A stretch of DNA of 64,000 nt from an uncultured Candidatus Saccharibacteria bacterium (GCA_938018005.1 CALIJG010000019.1:1-64000), one strand, 5' to 3'; counted from the first letter of the stretch, positions 8,254-17,577 are shown. Notes: generated from the sequence alone by a model not told the origin. Program-made: numbers and translations.

Positions 8254-8754
8254 CTACTTGTGGCGCATTGCCAGGCCGGCGCGAAGTGTTTCATGATAAA
8301 ACGGTAACAGCGGCAGAGCATCGATCGCGGTGAGTGGATACCACGCTGCTGCGCTATTTTCGGCATTAAGCCGAGGCGTTATGCGCTGCGCACACTCAAC
8401 AAGCACCGGATATACATACCACTGGCGGCTATGTGCTGCGTCAATCTGCATCAGGGGCTGCTGCGCCACCACGATAGTGGTCCCTCGCGGGTCAATGCCT
8501 AGCTCCTCGGCCAATTCTTGCTCGGCCAGTACCGTAATACTCGTATCGGTCCGGTCGATGAAGCCGGAGACGCCATTGAGCATACGCGGCTGCTCAACTT
8601 CTTGCTGGCTACGCCGCGCCAGTAAAACTTCATCACCGTAGCATACTACGCAATTAAAGACAAAGCAGATGGGCTGACCAGTGTAGTCGATCCTTCCATC
8701 GGGCAGGCGTGGATAGTCTTTGGTTTGGTAGGCAATCATCGCAAGCGGATCCAT
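8254..8754 (-). CDS. NUDIX hydrolase
   Basis: 166 aa. The NUDIX region reads GVSGFIDRTDTSITVLAEQE then LAEELG: the REXXEEXG core is present as EQELAEELG, with Q in place of R. The fold context (FNCVVCYGDEVLLARRSQQ before it) is typical. The substrate cannot be told. The frame is open upstream to 8850, but ATG 8754 is preceded by TATACT ending exactly 6 nt before it, the leaderless start used by many genes here. Such enzymes usually clear damaged nucleotides or nucleotide sugars. Four NUDIX genes occur in this window. Confidence 0.8.
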   Translation of the reverse strand: MDPLAMIAYQTKDYPRLPDGRIDYTGQPICFVFNCVVCYGDEVLLARRSQQEVEQPRMLNGVSGFIDRTDTSITVLAEQELAEELGIDPRGTTIVVAQQPLMQIDAAHSRQWYVYPVLVECAQRITPRLNAENSAAAWYPLTAIDALPLLPFYHETLRAGLAMRHK

Positions 8755-8955
8755 ATGATTAGTATAGCATAAGAGGAATGAACAGAGGTAGAAAATACTA
8801 ATGCGTAAGTCATAATATACCTTGATATATTTGCCTTTTTGTCTATACAAACCCTTGAGGAACGGAGTAATGAAGTAAAAAGTCGAATTTTTAAGACTGC
8901 CCTAAGCCACGTCGTGCATACTACAGATACAACCATAAACAAGGAGTATACGACA

Positions 8956-9213
8956 ATGGCACAGCAACCAACTCTTACCACAGATGAAGCTCTCGTTTTG
9001 CAGCAGATCAACGAGCATGGCGAAGATGATGTGATTGGCCTAGAGCAGAGCCTGCGCATAAGCCGCCCAAAGCTAATGGCACAACTCACTCACCTCAAGA
9101 ACAAAGGGCTTATTACGGTCAAGATGACGACTGGTGATTGGTGGATCACCGTCAGCCGCCGCGGTCAACAGATGATGCGCCGCCTATGGCCAGAAGCAGC
9201 ACTGGGCTACTAG
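8956..9213 (+). CDS. Small winged-helix DNA-binding protein
   Basis: 85 aa with a MarR/ArsR-like winged-helix pattern: ALVLQQINEHGEDDVIGLEQ, then the recognition-helix segment LRISRPKLMAQLTHLKNKGL and a beta wing (ITVKMTTGDWWITVSRRGQQ). ATG 8956 follows AAGGAG, so the longer frame from 8839 is not used. It probably acts as a transcription regulator, but no operator is evident. It lies alone between the NUDIX gene and the two-component system. The target is unknown. Confidence 0.7.
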   Translation: MAQQPTLTTDEALVLQQINEHGEDDVIGLEQSLRISRPKLMAQLTHLKNKGLITVKMTTGDWWITVSRRGQQMMRRLWPEAALGY

Positions 9214-9417
9214 CCCGCAATACAAAGGATAAGCATCGCCACTATGGCACTAAGAAGGTGAGATAATGTGACTGACACGGCTTACGCAATATGTAATGAT
9301 TAACTTGAACATTCTTGGGAAATATTCATTTTAGCACGCCATCGGATATCTGAAAAGAGAAGTTTAGGGCGGTGCAATAAAGATTTATAATGACGAATAA
9401 CACGGTATAATAAGGAT

Positions 9418-10101
9418 ATGAAACTACTAGTCGTTGATGATGAGAGGCGCATTGCCGAGTCGATAAAACAGGGGTTAGAGCAAGAAGGCTACGCCGTCGA
9501 TGTCGCTTTTGATGGTGAGGATGGTTACAATGCTGCATGGGCCGATGAGTATGATGCGATTATTCTTGATGTAATGATGCCAGTGATGAATGGCTTCGAA
9601 GTGGTGCAGAAGCTTCGCAGCACGGGCAACCACACGCCAGTGCTGATGCTCACAGCTAAGGACCAGACGCAGGATATTGTGGCGGGGCTCGACCACGGCG
9701 CAGACGACTATTTGCCCAAGCCTTTTTCCTTCGATGTGCTAGCGGCTCGCGTGCGTGCCCTGCTACGGCGTCCCCAAGAGGCGCTCGGGACCGTGCTGCG
9801 CGTGGCTGATATCGAGCTTGATACCGTCAAGCAAACCGTGACGCGAGCTGGCCAGCCTATTGCGCTCTCGGCTAAAGAATTTGCCATCTTCGAGCACCTC
9901 CTGCGCAATAAGAATCAGATCCTCAGCAAGAATAACATCATGACTCACGTTTGGGACTTCGATGCTGATATCCTGCCAAATAATGTCGAGGTTTTTATCA
10001 ACTATCTCCGGGGCAAACTCGAGAAGCCATTCCCAGATAGCCGCCCAATTATCGAGACAGTGCGGGGCTTTGGCTACATCATCAAGGACGACCCAGCATG
10101 A
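9418..10101 (+). CDS. OmpR/PhoB-family response regulator
   Basis: 227 aa. Receiver domain at residues 1-120 with acidic pocket DD (7-8), phospho-acceptor Asp51 (IILDVMMPVMNG), a Thr in LMLTAKD and the Lys of LPKPF. Trans_Reg_C winged helix at about 130-225, ending RGFGYIIK. TATAAT ends 6 nt before the ATG, so the transcript is probably leaderless. Directly followed by its sensor kinase (10 bp gap), with which it forms a two-component system. The stimulus and regulon cannot be read from the sequence; neighbours give no strong hint. Confidence 0.92.
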   Translation: MKLLVVDDERRIAESIKQGLEQEGYAVDVAFDGEDGYNAAWADEYDAIILDVMMPVMNGFEVVQKLRSTGNHTPVLMLTAKDQTQDIVAGLDHGADDYLPKPFSFDVLAARVRALLRRPQEALGTVLRVADIELDTVKQTVTRAGQPIALSAKEFAIFEHLLRNKNQILSKNNIMTHVWDFDADILPNNVEVFINYLRGKLEKPFPDSRPIIETVRGFGYIIKDDPA

Positions 10102-10111
10102 GGCAGCGCCA

Positions 10112-11122
10112 ATGAGCTTTCGCACCACAACACTCCGGCTAGCTGGTACCTACCTTGCGATTATTATGGTAATGAGCCTTGGGTTTAGCCTGGTATTTTA
10201 TCAGACGTCGGCTGCACAATTGGAGCGGCAGCGCCCACCGAGTGAGACTGGCAGGGAACAAGAATTTCATTTTACCGACCATACCGTCAATCGCTTCCTT
10301 GAGCGGCGAGCGGCTGAGGCACGGCAAGAGCTGATCGCTCAGCTGGTGCTCGTGAATCTCGCGGCGCTGGCGATTGGCAGTGTAGTGAGCTATCTCCTCG
10401 CGGAGCACACCCTGCGGCCGATCCGCGCCAACATGCACGCCCAGACGCAGTTCGTTAGTGATGCCAGTCATGAGCTGCGCACGCCGCTGACCGCGCTGCG
10501 CACTGCGAACGAAGTAGCGCTGCGCAATCCTAAGCTTACCCTCGCTGAGGCTCGCACCGTCATAGAAGCGAATGTGACCGATGCGACGCGGTTGCAAACA
10601 CTAGCCAATACAATGCTTGGCTTGCTTCGGCACGACCGCTCGGTGGTGCAGCTGCAGTCAGTTGCTTTACAAACTGTGGTGAGTGAAGCGATGAACTTGG
10701 TGGTGGCACCTGCCCAAGCGAAGTCGATTGCTATTGACGACACCACGCCACCTTTGATGGTGCGGGCTCATCAGCAGCGTCTTGTTCAGCTCCTTACCAT
10801 TTTGCTCGACAATGCCATCAAGTACAGCTCGGAGCATACTACCATTACCATCACCGCTGAGAGTAGCAATCGCTGGGCTAGAGTGCAAATCATTGACCAA
10901 GGCATCGGGATGGACGCCGCCACACAGCGTCAGATATTCCAGCGCTTCTACCGAGCCGACCAAGCTCGCACTGGTGGCCGAGGTCAGGGCTATGGCCTTG
11001 GGCTTGCGATTGCCCAGCAGATCATCACCGAGCATGGCGGCAAAATTACTGTCGACAGCACACCTGGTAGTGGCACGACCTTTACGGTGGCCTTGCGCCT
11101 TGCTGGCAGGCAGAGTACGTAG
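10112..11122 (+). CDS. Sensor histidine kinase, two membrane helices
   Basis: 336 aa from the ATG at 10112, the first start that leaves a normal membrane anchor (the frame is open from 9962 inside the regulator gene). Helix 1 at about residues 7-30, a short extracytoplasmic loop, helix 2 at about 70-95. No recognisable HAMP domain. H-box ASHELRTPLTALR, N-box LTILLDNAIKYSSEH, G1 DQGIGMD, F-box FQRFYRAD and G2 GYGLGLAIAQQI are all intact. The sensing loop is only about 40 residues, so the signal may be sensed in the membrane. Partner of the adjoining OmpR-type regulator. Confidence 0.92.
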   Translation: MSFRTTTLRLAGTYLAIIMVMSLGFSLVFYQTSAAQLERQRPPSETGREQEFHFTDHTVNRFLERRAAEARQELIAQLVLVNLAALAIGSVVSYLLAEHTLRPIRANMHAQTQFVSDASHELRTPLTALRTANEVALRNPKLTLAEARTVIEANVTDATRLQTLANTMLGLLRHDRSVVQLQSVALQTVVSEAMNLVVAPAQAKSIAIDDTTPPLMVRAHQQRLVQLLTILLDNAIKYSSEHTTITITAESSNRWARVQIIDQGIGMDAATQRQIFQRFYRADQARTGGRGQGYGLGLAIAQQIITEHGGKITVDSTPGSGTTFTVALRLAGRQST

Positions 11123-11352
11123 TAGATAACGTTTTACAACAATAAAGAGACGATGGTGCTTAGGTATTGAGAGAATATCACTTTGTCTGTATTGGCTTAT
11201 GGCCTCATTACTCCTCTGCTTAGTTGTAAATGTCTGTCACTTCGTAATGAAGTTTCTCATATTGGTGAGAAAAGACTATTTCTCTTAAATTGCACCAGTC
11301 TTGCAATGTCTCTTGCAGGGGAGTACAGAGTTGTGGCGTCAGTAATCATAAC

Positions 11353-11619
11353 CTAATAAAGTTGGCTGTGAGTGCCAATTAACACGAAAATAATAATTGT
11401 ATCGCCGTATTGTCGATAAATCGCTCTCACATCACCCGTGATATTAATACTCCAATAGCCAACAAAGCGACCTTTGAGAGGGTGAGTACGTAATTGTGGC
11501 GCATATGGATCCTTAATAAATAAGCGAAGGCGCTTATCGAACTTGGCTTGAACTGGCTGGGGCAGTAGGTGGTATTGCTTTTTAAATTTTTTATGGTATT
11601 GAATACTGATATGGCGCAT
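11353..11619 (-). CDS. RelE/YafQ-like type II toxin
   Basis: 88 aa. The sequence has the RelE/ParE-superfamily layout: IQYHKKFKKQYHLLPQPVQ helix, HPLKGRFVGYWSINITGDVR strand pair and a final RAIYRQYGDTIIIFVLIGTH. YafQ-type relatives cleave mRNA at the ribosome; the C-terminal histidine in GTHSQLY fits such an RNase. It lies 9 bp downstream of a DinJ/RelB-like antitoxin, the usual order. A chromosomal toxin-antitoxin pair in a reduced genome is noteworthy but not unique. Confidence 0.85.
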   Translation of the reverse strand: MRHISIQYHKKFKKQYHLLPQPVQAKFDKRLRLFIKDPYAPQLRTHPLKGRFVGYWSINITGDVRAIYRQYGDTIIIFVLIGTHSQLY

Positions 11620-11628
11620 TACAATAAC

Positions 11629-11904
11629 CTACTTTTTGAGATCAGCTAAAAATTCTTCCGCAGAATCGAATGGCTTGCTCAAGTTGTCACCAGTTGCTAT
11701 CGATGGCTCAATTTCGGTAAGTAGTGCTTCGAGTTGTGGTGTCATTGGCTCGGGGGCGTATAGTTCAATATGGCGAGTTGCAACGACTTGTGTGAGGTAG
11801 CTGTTAATTAACGCGCTCAACGTTAGGCCAGCGCTTTTTGCAACTTCCTGGGCTTGGCGCTTGATATTTTCATCTAATTTTATACTCGTTGTCACTGTAC
11901 TCAT
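11629..11904 (-). CDS. RelB/DinJ-family antitoxin
   Basis: 91 aa. N-terminal ribbon-helix-helix (TTSIKLDENIKRQAQEVAKS, GLTLSALINSYLTQV) for DNA binding, and an acidic, probably flexible C-terminal tail that would wrap the toxin (FDSAEEFLADLKK). First gene of the pair. Its promoter is near consensus (TTGACG, 17 bp, TATACT), with the -10 ending 7 nt before the ATG, so the transcript is probably leaderless. Autorepression by the complex is usual in this family. Confidence 0.85.
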   Translation of the reverse strand: MSTVTTSIKLDENIKRQAQEVAKSAGLTLSALINSYLTQVVATRHIELYAPEPMTPQLEALLTEIEPSIATGDNLSKPFDSAEEFLADLKK

Positions 11905-11911
11905 AATACTA

Positions 11912-11940
11912 AGTATATATAAGATAGTATATTACGTCAA
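11912..11940 (-). promoter_or_regulatory. Promoter of the toxin-antitoxin operon
   Basis: On the minus strand TTGACG (11940-11935) and TATACT (11917-11912) are separated by exactly 17 bp. The -10 ends 7 nt before the antitoxin ATG. TA-rich symmetrical sequence around the -10 could bind the antitoxin. Confidence 0.7.
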
Positions 11941-12120
11941 GAACAGTGTTCTTTTCTTGCATCCTATTAGATAGCACACTCGGACGAAGCTTATGCAAAA
12001 ATAGTGTGAGCTGAGCACGAGAAAAGCGCACGGCAATGCGATGGCTCTGCAAGATTTCACTTTAAGCTTCTTTTAACGCCTACTCCCTATACTCGAACCA
12101 TAATAACGAAAGGAGTATGT

Positions 12121-12504
12121 ATGAAAATAGAAGATGGCTTTGCAGCGGAGAAGCGTAGTGCGCCGCCGACATCCCCATCGTCCACACAAGTGCAGGCCAA
12201 AGGCACAGCCAACTCTGGTTTGATCGCGGCGGTGATCGGCGGCGTGATCGTGGCGGCAGCGCTCGGATTTCTTGGTGGCATGCAGGTCAATAGCCGCAGC
12301 ACATCGAGCCAAAGTGGCCCTGGTGGCCATGGTATGATGGGTAGTCAAACCAGCCAGGGGAATATGTCGCCACCAGGCCAAGCAGGGCAGTCGACGGGCA
12401 GTGGTAACCAGCCAGGCGCACCGTCAAATGGAGCAAATACCACCACGCAAACCCAGCAAGGTACCACCCAACAAACTACGCAAGATACGACCAAGAATAC
12501 CTAA
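12121..12504 (+). CDS. Small single-pass membrane protein with Gly/Gln/Thr-rich tail
   Basis: 127 aa. Cytoplasmic N-terminus of about 33 residues, one transmembrane helix (SGLIAAVIGGVIVAAALGFL, about 34-55), then a low-complexity extracytoplasmic tail rich in G, Q, S, P and T, including GGHGMMGSQ. ATG 12121 follows AAGGAG at the right distance. The tail looks disordered, so it may be a surface or cell-wall-embedded protein. No family recognised. Shares a terminator with the converging DsbA-like gene. Confidence 0.7.
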   Translation: MKIEDGFAAEKRSAPPTSPSSTQVQAKGTANSGLIAAVIGGVIVAAALGFLGGMQVNSRSTSSQSGPGGHGMMGSQTSQGNMSPPGQAGQSTGSGNQPGAPSNGANTTTQTQQGTTQQTTQDTTKNT

Positions 12505-12514
12505 TACTGATAAT

Positions 12515-12542
12515 AAAACCACCTCTGCTATGAGGTGGTTTT
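12515..12542. terminator. Bidirectional intrinsic terminator
   Basis: Perfect 11-bp stem AAAACCACCTC / GAGGTGGTTTT with a six-base loop between two converging genes, with T and A tracts built into the stem base. Confidence 0.85.
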
Positions 12543-12560
12543 GGCTTACTGGAGTAAGGA

Positions 12561-13328
12561 TTATTGTGGCAAGGAGACACCCTTTTCTTTGAGGGCTGGC
12601 TCGATGACGAGCTTGCCAAAGGCATCGGCGTCGGCCCACACTTGGCGCGCATCTGAGCTGCCTGAGGTGGTGAGCTTGCCGTCCTTGACGTATTGATTGG
12701 TTACATTCTTGCCATTGACAAGAATAGCTGGTGTGGCGCTGGCAGCATTTTGAGCGCCAGCCAGGGATTTATCAAAGGCGATCTTTTTCTTAATCCGGGC
12801 ACCTGAGCGGTCAGCCTCGGCGAGGTCGGTCTTGAAGCGGTTGACATCAAGGCCAAGCCCCTGTGCAGTGGTGACGAAGTAATTGGTGCGTTCTGTGCCA
12901 TCGAGTGACTGCCACGAATTTTGTTCGGTGTAGAGCTTATCGTGCATTTCCCAGTATTTGCCTTGGAAGCCAGCTGATTCGGCGGCCGCTGCTGCCGCGA
13001 GTGCGTTGGGGTGGATAGACGAGAGAGGGTTGTTGCGGAAGATGAGCTGCACGTGATCCTTGTATTTCTCAGTGACTGCCTTGAGTGCAGGCGAGGCTTG
13101 CGAACAGCCAGGGCACTGGAAGTCTCCATATTCGATGATTGTTACCTTGGGCGATTTGCTCCCGTGGGTATGGTCGGCGATGTCGCCATTTTGGCTACTG
13201 GCGCTTTGTACCTGCAATGGGTCGACACCCGATAGATTGATCGACTCACCTTGGCGCGACAGCCACACGAGCCCACCTAAGATTGCGAGGCAGAGCACTG
13301 CAAAGATCAGCCATGATTTTTTTGTCAT
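12561..13328 (-). CDS. DsbA/BdbD-like membrane-anchored thiol-disulfide oxidoreductase
   Basis: 255 aa. N-terminal anchor or signal (WLIFAVLCLAILGGLVWLS), then a thioredoxin fold with active site CPGC in EYGDFQCPGCSQASPALK and a helical insertion (AAAAAESAGFQGKYWEMHDK) of the DsbA/DSBA-like type. The cis-proline region reads ATPAILVNGK. It probably introduces or isomerises disulfides in exported proteins. No VKOR or DsbB partner is seen nearby. The start ATG lies 12 nt after AAGGAGG, rather far, and TATAAT occurs further upstream. Confidence 0.88.
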   Translation of the reverse strand: MTKKSWLIFAVLCLAILGGLVWLSRQGESINLSGVDPLQVQSASSQNGDIADHTHGSKSPKVTIIEYGDFQCPGCSQASPALKAVTEKYKDHVQLIFRNNPLSSIHPNALAAAAAAESAGFQGKYWEMHDKLYTEQNSWQSLDGTERTNYFVTTAQGLGLDVNRFKTDLAEADRSGARIKKKIAFDKSLAGAQNAASATPAILVNGKNVTNQYVKDGKLTTSGSSDARQVWADADAFGKLVIEPALKEKGVSLPQ

Positions 13329-13451
13329 AAACGAAACATTCCTCCTTATTCTTGCATATTATATCGTGCCCGAGAGACCGAATCAAGCTGACAGAGGTGC
13401 TGCACAGGCCAAAGCATTGAGCCGATCAGGGGAGTGCGCTACAATGATGGC

Positions 13452-14474
13452 ATGGAAACGCTCATGATCATCATCTTTGCTATCTTTGTGATTGCCCTCA
13501 TCCTGGCTGGTAGTGCATGGCCCGATATACCGCCGGTGAGTCAATACGAGCTCGAGCGGCGTCGCCAGCAGAATAATCGCACAGCGATCCACCAGTTGCG
13601 GCGCATTGCTGTCTACGATGATCTCGTTTCGCTTCAGCGCTGCGTGGTGGCGCTATTGCTGGTACTGATGGTGATGGCAAGCATTGGGGCATTTGACTTT
13701 GGTGGTGGTGTGCTGGTTGCGCTCGCGGTGGCACTGCTCCATGGTGGTGTAGGGCGGATTGGCTGGGTACATGCGATTGCCCAGCGCTTCTATAATGCAG
13801 TCGAGCCGAGCTTCGTTAGTTTTGCCGGGCGGTTTCCACGAGTGGTGCGCATTGTCCGTTCGTTTGTGCCGCCAGTAGAGACGAACCTTCGTCTGGGGTC
13901 GCGGGCTGAGCTTGAACATCTGGTGCGTCATGCTCGGCCATCAGTCTTGCCACCAGTCGAGCGTGAGCAAGCGCTGGGGAGCTTGACTTTTGCGCGTAAG
14001 ACAGTCGAAACAGTCATGGTGCCGCGCAATGCTATCAAGACAGTCGAGCAAGACGCTATGGTGGGGCCGCTGTTACTCGATGAATTGCATCGCACCGGGC
14101 ATAGCCGCTTCCCAGTGGTGGATGGTGATATTGACCATATTATTGGCGTACTACACACCCGCGACTTTATGTCGCTTAAGGAGGCAGTGTCGGCTCAGGT
14201 GCAAACGGTGATGGACCCAAACGTGTACTACATCGACGGGGCGCAGTCGCTCGAGCAAGCCTTGGGTGCGTTTATTAAGACGCGCCAACAGGTCTTCATT
14301 GTCGTCAATACGTATCGTGAGACGGTGGGGATGGTAACGTTGGACGATTGTATTGAAGCCTTGCTTGGTCATGCTCCCACAGCGGATGATGACGAGGTAT
14401 ATAGCCAGCCAGTGACCTTGCTCGAACCCACGCAGCCACGCGCCCTCCCCATGGGCGAGCAGAATGATACCTGA
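13452..14474 (+). CDS. CBS-pair membrane protein, CNNM/HlyC-CorC-like
   Basis: 340 aa. Three or four hydrophobic segments in the first 115 residues, then a linker and a tandem CBS module (ETVMVPRNAIKTVEQDAMVG, HTRDFMSLKEAV and a second repeat ending VVNTYRETVGMVTLDDCIEAL). This is the order found in CNNM/CorC-type proteins linked to Mg2+ and Co2+ homeostasis. The C-terminal CorC_HlyC domain is absent and the membrane part is short. TACAAT ends 6 nt before the ATG, so the transcript is probably leaderless. Transport function is likely but not certain. Confidence 0.75.
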   Translation: METLMIIIFAIFVIALILAGSAWPDIPPVSQYELERRRQQNNRTAIHQLRRIAVYDDLVSLQRCVVALLLVLMVMASIGAFDFGGGVLVALAVALLHGGVGRIGWVHAIAQRFYNAVEPSFVSFAGRFPRVVRIVRSFVPPVETNLRLGSRAELEHLVRHARPSVLPPVEREQALGSLTFARKTVETVMVPRNAIKTVEQDAMVGPLLLDELHRTGHSRFPVVDGDIDHIIGVLHTRDFMSLKEAVSAQVQTVMDPNVYYIDGAQSLEQALGAFIKTRQQVFIVVNTYRETVGMVTLDDCIEALLGHAPTADDDEVYSQPVTLLEPTQPRALPMGEQNDT

Positions 14475-14497
14475 AATTGTGGTATAATCTAACAGAT

Positions 14498-16276
14498 ATG
14501 ACACAACGAATACTTGCCAACCAAACGCCGGATTACACCGGTCAAACCATCACTGTGGCCGGCTGGGTACATGCACGGCGCGACCATGGTGGCCTGATTT
14601 TTATCGACCTACGCGACCATACTGGCCTGGTGCAGCTGGTCGTTAGCCCCGAGCAAACCGCCGCCTTTGCCCTGGCAGAGCATGCCCGCGACGAGTACGT
14701 CCTGCGGGCCCGCGGCGAGGTGCGCCAGCGTGGTGAGGGCCTGGCCAACCCCAACATTGCCAGCGGCAGCATCGAGCTAGCCGTCAGTGAGCTAGAGGTG
14801 CTCAACAAAGCCGAGACATTGCCCATCCAGCCCTTTAGCGAGACCAACCAAGCGAATGAAGACCTGCGCTTTACCTACCGCTACCTAGACCTGCGCCGCC
14901 CCAAGCTGCAAACGATGCTGCGTCGCCGCGCCGATATGTACCGCCGCATGCGCCAGTATATGGACGAGCGTGATTTTATCGAAATCCAAACGCCAATCCT
15001 TGCAAATTCCAGCCCCGAGGGCGCGCGTGACTTCCTCATCCCCAGCCGCTTGCAAGAAGGTAAATTCTACGCTTTGCCACAAGCACCGCAGCAGTTTAAG
15101 CAGCTGCTGATGGTTGGTGGCGTGCCGCGCTACTACCAGCTGGCTGCGTGCTTCCGCGACGAAGACCCGCGCGCCGACCGCCTGTATGGTGAGTTTTACC
15201 AGCTGGATCTCGAGATGAGCTTTGTGGAGGATGGTGAGCAAGTCCGCCAGATGATGGAGCCACTGATGCAGCAGCTGGTGACGGACTTTGCTGGCAAGAC
15301 GCTGCTGGATCTGAGTGATCTGCCGGCCGGCGATGGCCAGCCTATCCCGCGCATCCCGTACCAAACCGCCATGGAAACCTACGGTAGCGACAAGCCAGAC
15401 CTGCGCTTTGGCATGGAGCTGGTTGAGCTAACGGACGTGTTTGCCGACACCGAATTTGGCGTCTTCAAAAACGCTGAATGTATTAAGGCAATCTGCGTTA
15501 AGAACGGTGCGTCGCTCAGCCGCAAGCAGATCGATGGCTTTACCCACATCGCCAAAGCCGAGGGTGCGGGCGGCCTGGCCTACATTACCTACCAGGACGG
15601 CGCGGCCAAGAGCCCAATTGCTAAGTTTTTGAGTGAGGATGAGCTCGCCGCTATCCAAGCCAAAACAGGGGCCAAGGACGGCGATGCAGTCTTCTTTGGG
15701 GCTGATAGGCGCCCAGTGGTCAATGCCGTGCTGGGGCGGCTGCGTAATGAGTTTGCCGAGTACTTTGGGCTAAAGGATCCGCAGGCGGTGGCGCTAGCCT
15801 GGATTATCGATTTCCCATTCTACGAGTGGGATGAGCATGCCCGCAAGCTCGACTTTGGCCACAATCCCTTTAGCATGCCAAAGGGTGGGCTCAGCACGCT
15901 GCAAGCCGCCCAGACGGATGACGAAAAGCTAGCTATTCTGGCTGACCAGTTCGATATGGTAATGAACGGCTACGAAATCTGCAGCGGCGGTGTGCGCAAC
16001 CACAACCCGGCCGTGCTGTATGAAGTATTCGGGCTGCTAGGCTATAGCCGGCAGTATGTGGAAGAGAAGTTTGGCGCTATGCTGCGGGCCTTTACCTACG
16101 GTGCGCCGCCACACGCAGGCTGCGCCTTTGGCATCGACCGCATCCTGATGGAGCTAACCGGCGAGCACAACGTGCGCGAAACCCTCGCCTTCCCCAAAAA
16201 CGGCAGTGGCGTCGACGTCATGATGGACTCACCCGCGCAGGTAGAGCCTGGGCAGCTGAAGGAGTTGGGGCTATAA
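14498..16276 (+). CDS. aspS: Aspartyl-tRNA synthetase
   Basis: 592 aa, normal length for the bacterial type. N-terminal OB fold (VAGWVHARRDHGGLIFIDLR), class II motif 2 region (FRDEDPRADR), the GAD insertion domain and motif 3 (GCAFGIDRILMELTG). It charges tRNA-Asp; whether it also charges tRNA-Asn cannot be judged here, as no gatCAB or asnS is in the window. ATG 14498 is preceded by TATAAT ending 9 nt upstream. High GC and strong codon bias compared with neighbours fit a highly expressed gene. Confidence 0.96.
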   Translation: MTQRILANQTPDYTGQTITVAGWVHARRDHGGLIFIDLRDHTGLVQLVVSPEQTAAFALAEHARDEYVLRARGEVRQRGEGLANPNIASGSIELAVSELEVLNKAETLPIQPFSETNQANEDLRFTYRYLDLRRPKLQTMLRRRADMYRRMRQYMDERDFIEIQTPILANSSPEGARDFLIPSRLQEGKFYALPQAPQQFKQLLMVGGVPRYYQLAACFRDEDPRADRLYGEFYQLDLEMSFVEDGEQVRQMMEPLMQQLVTDFAGKTLLDLSDLPAGDGQPIPRIPYQTAMETYGSDKPDLRFGMELVELTDVFADTEFGVFKNAECIKAICVKNGASLSRKQIDGFTHIAKAEGAGGLAYITYQDGAAKSPIAKFLSEDELAAIQAKTGAKDGDAVFFGADRRPVVNAVLGRLRNEFAEYFGLKDPQAVALAWIIDFPFYEWDEHARKLDFGHNPFSMPKGGLSTLQAAQTDDEKLAILADQFDMVMNGYEICSGGVRNHNPAVLYEVFGLLGYSRQYVEEKFGAMLRAFTYGAPPHAGCAFGIDRILMELTGEHNVRETLAFPKNGSGVDVMMDSPAQVEPGQLKELGL

Positions 16277-16352
16277 ACAAACGAGCGATGGCTCGCTATC
16301 ATTACGAATCTGGTGCAAATGAAACAAACGTGCACAAGGAGACAATGACCTC

Positions 16353-16781
16353 ATGAGCTGGGATCTCACCGCAATCAAAACAAAACGTCATGTCCAGTCG
16401 GTTAGTGACCTGACAGAGGAAGACTGCGTGCCACTCGAGCGTCAGCAGATGATCGCCGAGCTAGAAAAGGCTGCTAAAACATGTGATGCACATCTAGATA
16501 CAAGCGATCCGTCGTGGCTTGTTATGCAGAAGAAGGAGTGGCTGATTGAATTTAGCTTGAGCAAACAGCCTAGGGAGGAGCTCATCACCATGGGGCTCCG
16601 CGTCAGAGGCGGCAAGGAGCCAACGGAAGTGTTTGCTTATCTCATCCAGGAGCTTGGCATGCGGCTGGTAGAATGGAGCACTGGCGAGTTCCTGGATCTA
16701 TCAAAGCAGAGCAGCTTCGGGCACTGGCAGGAGTGGAGTGATCGGGTGCTGCGAGACCTTGCAAAGTCACGAAAATCATAA
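16353..16781 (+). CDS. Hypothetical protein, 142 aa
   Basis: Soluble alpha/beta-type protein without signal or membrane segment. Visible blocks: MSWDLTAIKTKR, DPSWLVMQKKEWLIEFSLS, LRVRGGKEPTEVFAYLIQEL and VEWSTGEFLDL. The VRGG...STGEFLDL pattern reminds me of a widespread family of small hypothetical proteins, some of them near immunity genes, but I cannot name it. AAGGAG lies 11 nt before the ATG. No clear relation to aspS upstream. Confidence 0.6.
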   Translation: MSWDLTAIKTKRHVQSVSDLTEEDCVPLERQQMIAELEKAAKTCDAHLDTSDPSWLVMQKKEWLIEFSLSKQPREELITMGLRVRGGKEPTEVFAYLIQELGMRLVEWSTGEFLDLSKQSSFGHWQEWSDRVLRDLAKSRKS

Positions 16782-16827
16782 GTGTGTTGCGCGTGTAATA
16801 AGAATAAAATAGAGGCAGGCTAGCTAG

Positions 16828-17490
16828 TTACGATAGCTCTATTGTTTCTATCCGCTGATACTTCACTCCAACCTCAGTTGCCGCTGCTGTGCAAAGTGTA
16901 TCAATCAATCCCTTGCCAGCGTCACTCAAGATAGCGTCATGAACAGGGAAGGCCAGGCGTGGCGCGACAGCCTGTAGGAAGCTGCGCACCTCGGAGAACT
17001 TGAGCCATGGTGCAGCTACAGGCAGGGCGAGGACGTCGATGGGGCGCTGAGGCAAAGCGAAGGAATCGCCAGGGTAGTAGATACGATTGTTGATTAGCGC
17101 AGCAAGGTTGTGGAGGCGCGGAATGTCTGGGCTTACCACAGCGTGCTCACCGCCAAAAAACTCAAGCGTGAATGGCCCGACCTGGTGTGTGTCACCAGGC
17201 ACCGCGGCTATTGCATGGCGGACAGAGAGTATGCCTTCTGGCAAAGATATCGTTGTACTATCTACAATGATATTATGAACACTTATAATCTCTGCTTCAG
17301 GAAATGCCTGTATAATACGCTTGATGAGCGCAGGGCTACGATGGTCGGGATGCGCATGGGTAATGAGAACTGCCACTACCTGCTGCGGCATGGCAAAATC
17401 GTCGGTGTATACACCTGGGTCGACGACCAAGCTCTGGCCGTCAATTGTAATAGTAAAGCAAGAGTGGGCGAATTTCGTCAGCGTTGTCAT
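16828..17490 (-). CDS. Metallo-beta-lactamase-fold hydrolase (UlaG-like)
   Basis: 220 aa. The motifs of the fold are in order: FAHSCFTITIDGQSLVVDPG, the HXHXDH ligand motif as THAHPDH, GGEHAVVSPDI, PGDSF (metal-bridging Asp) and FPVHDAIL. Its size and the N-terminal HSCF match the YcjG/UlaG-like L-ascorbate lactonase and 'Zn-dependent hydrolase' group. The natural substrate is unknown. TATACT ends 6 nt before the ATG, a leaderless start. Confidence 0.82.
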   Translation of the reverse strand: MTTLTKFAHSCFTITIDGQSLVVDPGVYTDDFAMPQQVVAVLITHAHPDHRSPALIKRIIQAFPEAEIISVHNIIVDSTTISLPEGILSVRHAIAAVPGDTHQVGPFTLEFFGGEHAVVSPDIPRLHNLAALINNRIYYPGDSFALPQRPIDVLALPVAAPWLKFSEVRSFLQAVAPRLAFPVHDAILSDAGKGLIDTLCTAAATEVGVKYQRIETIELS

Positions 17491-17577
17491 ATATCTAGTA
17501 TAGCGGAGAAGAGGGTGAAGCGGTAGGTTGCTTCTTGCCGCGTGGTATTGGTTAAGAATATTTGACTGGTGTCAGTA

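Noticed and set aside
9962..10111. N-terminal extension of the histidine kinase
   Set aside because: It lies inside the response regulator and has no ribosome site; the membrane anchor begins only after ATG 10112.
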